From CAZIVE01 sp964542435 (GTDB lineage: Bacteria; Bacteroidota; Bacteroidia; Bacteroidales; Tannerellaceae): a stretch of 25,241 nt of DNA. Both the position numbers and the translations under genes were made by a program. The stretch spans positions 1 to 25,241 of the forward strand of contig CAZIVE010000035.1 of the NCBI GenBank assembly GCA_964542435.1, given 5' to 3'. Shown here in pieces: positions 23,896 through 25,241 of the stretch. Under the pieces are notes generated by a model. The model did not search any database, was not told the origin of the DNA, and saw nothing but the letters and a program-made list of their open reading frames with translations. Positions within the stretch are counted from its first letter, which is position 1. The number at the start of each line of letters is the position of its first letter.

Positions 23896-25074
23896 ATGGA
23901 ACAGTTCCTCATATTTTCTCCCATCGAAATCATTCTGGCAGGAGCCACCACATTTCTTTTCCTCCTGGTGCTGCTTTATCTGCTGATTGTTTTCACACGC
24001 CCGCGCCGCTTTCTGAAGAAACAGAACGGGACGGATGAAGAGAAAAAGCAGCTTCCTGTCTCGGTCATCATCTATGCCTGCGGACAAACGGAAAGTCTGC
24101 GCGATAATCTCCCAGCGTTTCTTTCGCAGGATTATCCCGATTATGAGGTGATCGTTGCCAACGACGGTTCCGATTCCGACAGCGACGAACTGCTCCGAAC
24201 CATCGAGCAGAGCGAGAGTCGCCTTTACCACACCAACATTCCGGACGAAACACGTTACTTGAGCCGTAAGAAGTTGGCGCTCACCTTAGCTGTGAAAGCT
24301 GCAAAGCATGAGATCCTTCTCTTTACCGAGGCCGATTGCGCGCCTGCATCTGAACATTGGATTTCGGAGATGTGCGGCGACTATGACGACAAGACCAGTC
24401 TCGTGCTCGGCTTTAGCCGTTACAGTTCCGGCAAAGGCTTTTTCAACAAACTGGTTGCATACGACAATCTGCTGAATGCCGTCCGTCAGTTTGCTTCGGC
24501 CATCAAGCATAAGACTTACGCAGGAAATGGACGCAATCTTTCGTATCGAAAGTCTCTTTTCTTCAAACATAAGGGCTATTATCAGTCGCTCAACCTTCAT
24601 GCCGGTGCTGACGATCTGTTTGTCAACGAGGCTTCGACGCGCGAAAACACGCGGATAATGCTTCATGCGGACAGCTTTACGGAGTATCATGACATGGAAG
24701 CCGTGACTTTCAAGGATATTAAGATCGGCCGTATGGCCACAGAAAAATACTACCGCGGCGTCTCGCTGACGTTTCACCGTTTCTTCACGTTCCTCGGCGT
24801 GCTGCTCTTTCCTGCGGTGGCTGTTCTGACGCTCGTCATCGGACTTTTCGGCAATTGGATGATCTCCATTTGGGCTGGTCTGCTTCTGGTGATTCGTTTT
24901 GTCGTCAAAGCCATCCTGCTTCATCGCAATGCCCGGCTGTTTGGTCAAAAGCCTCACACTTTCTGGCTTATTATCTTTGATTGGTATCACCCGCTCTACG
25001 ATTTTTACCTGCATCTTTATCATCAGTCCAAAAAGAAAAACGACTACACTTTCATCATCAACGACAAATATTGA
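23896..25074 (+). CDS. Membrane-bound family 2 glycosyltransferase
   Basis: A 392-residue protein with an N-terminal membrane helix (about 10-33), a cytoplasmic GT-A domain (about 52-290) and two or more helices near 300-345. The domain begins PVSVIIYACGQTESL; VIVANDGSDSDSDEL and FTEADCAP give the nucleotide and metal-binding acidic residues. DDLFVNE may be the ED-type catalytic region. It follows lysA by 8 bases, so it is probably at the end of that transcript, though its role has no clear link to lysine. Envelope glycan synthesis is the likely setting; donor and acceptor are unknown. Confidence 0.85.
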   Translation: MEQFLIFSPIEIILAGATTFLFLLVLLYLLIVFTRPRRFLKKQNGTDEEKKQLPVSVIIYACGQTESLRDNLPAFLSQDYPDYEVIVANDGSDSDSDELLRTIEQSESRLYHTNIPDETRYLSRKKLALTLAVKAAKHEILLFTEADCAPASEHWISEMCGDYDDKTSLVLGFSRYSSGKGFFNKLVAYDNLLNAVRQFASAIKHKTYAGNGRNLSYRKSLFFKHKGYYQSLNLHAGADDLFVNEASTRENTRIMLHADSFTEYHDMEAVTFKDIKIGRMATEKYYRGVSLTFHRFFTFLGVLLFPAVAVLTLVIGLFGNWMISIWAGLLLVIRFVVKAILLHRNARLFGQKPHTFWLIIFDWYHPLYDFYLHLYHQSKKKNDYTFIINDKY

Positions 25075-25103
25075 TGGATGAAGGCCGGGATTATTCGTGT
25101 CGG

Positions 25104-25241
25104 ATTATTACCAATAGGAACCCTATTGATAATAATCGGGATGAATTATTACCAACAGGAACCCTGCTGATAATAATCGGGATGAATTATTACCAATAGG
25201 GACCCCTATTGATAATAATCGGGATGAATTATTACCAACAG
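25104..25241. repeat. Tandem array of a 41-42 bp palindromic repeat
   Basis: Units begin at 25104, 25145, 25186 and 25228 (spacing 41, 41, 42); the last is cut by the window end. Each has a 15-base arm (ATTATTACCAATAGG or ACAGG variant), a loop of about three bases, the matching arm (CCTATTGATAATAAT), and the constant spacer CGGGATGA. In the unit at 25145 the T-A pair in the stem is replaced by C-G, a compensatory change. A partial, degenerate unit may precede at about 25087-25103. It begins 29 bases after the GT2 stop codon. It is not CRISPR, because the spacer is 8 identical bases. Confidence 0.9.

Noticed and set aside
24981..25199. A plus-strand frame running from the GT2 gene into the terminal repeats
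   Set aside because: It overlaps the glycosyltransferase in another frame, and its tail is simply the translated palindromic repeat.
25104..25241. CRISPR array
   Set aside because: The units are palindromic and tandem with an identical 8-base spacer; CRISPR spacers are unique and about 30 bases. No cas genes are present.
1..25241. The window as a circular element closed through the shared end repeat
   Set aside because: Only 14 bases are shared at the ends and they belong to a repeat present at least five times. The genes are core chromosomal biosynthesis genes, with no replication or transfer functions.

Overview
The window looks like a chromosomal piece of a Bacteroidales bacterium, most likely a Prevotella relative. 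The evidence is promoters of the Bacteroidetes type (TAnnTTTG at -7, in two cases with TTTG exactly 19 bases upstream), A-rich start regions with weak Shine-Dalgarno sequences, a Bacteroidales-type leucine operon, and the order hisH-hisA-hisF-hisIE-ftsE-lysC-lysA. The genus is inferred; no rRNA is present.

Layout. Bases 1-38 are one copy of a palindromic repeat that returns as a tandem array at 25104-25241. Bases 179-6480 hold nucleotide-sugar and surface-glycan genes: a DegT-type sugar aminotransferase, a glucose-1-phosphate cytidylyltransferase, a LicD protein (opposite strand), a UDP-glucuronate decarboxylase-like SDR enzyme, a UDP-glucose dehydrogenase-like enzyme and a family 4-like glycosyltransferase (opposite strand). 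Bases 6621-10307 hold a minus-strand operon: phenylacetate-CoA ligase, a double-ACT protein, a 53-residue symporter accessory protein and a sodium:solute symporter, ending in a hairpin. Bases 10232-11022 are non-coding and contain about ten copies of a 41-43 bp repeat. Bases 11023-17537 are the minus-strand leucine/isoleucine operon leuA-leuC-leuD-cimA-leuB, with a promoter, leader peptide and attenuator at one end and a strong terminator at the other. Bases 17827-25074 run on the plus strand: hisH, hisA, hisF, hisIE, ftsE, lysC, lysA and a membrane glycosyltransferase.

How the genes work together. The leu operon encodes two condensing enzymes. LeuA makes 2-isopropylmalate for leucine. The second is very similar to the Leptospira citramalate synthase, including its pyruvate-pocket residues, and would feed the same LeuCD and LeuB enzymes to give 2-oxobutyrate for isoleucine. 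The leader peptide carries four consecutive Ile codons followed by two Leu codons, ahead of a terminator hairpin. This matches a two-product operon controlled by ribosome-mediated attenuation. The his block covers the middle of histidine synthesis only (HisIE, HisA, HisF, HisH); hisG, hisB, hisC and hisD must be elsewhere. lysC and lysA are the first and last steps of lysine synthesis.

The most unusual items are the leu leader/attenuator, the 42-bp array between the leu terminator and paaK, the palindromic tandem repeat at both window ends, and the tiny symporter partner gene. No wholly new multi-gene defence or mobile system is visible.
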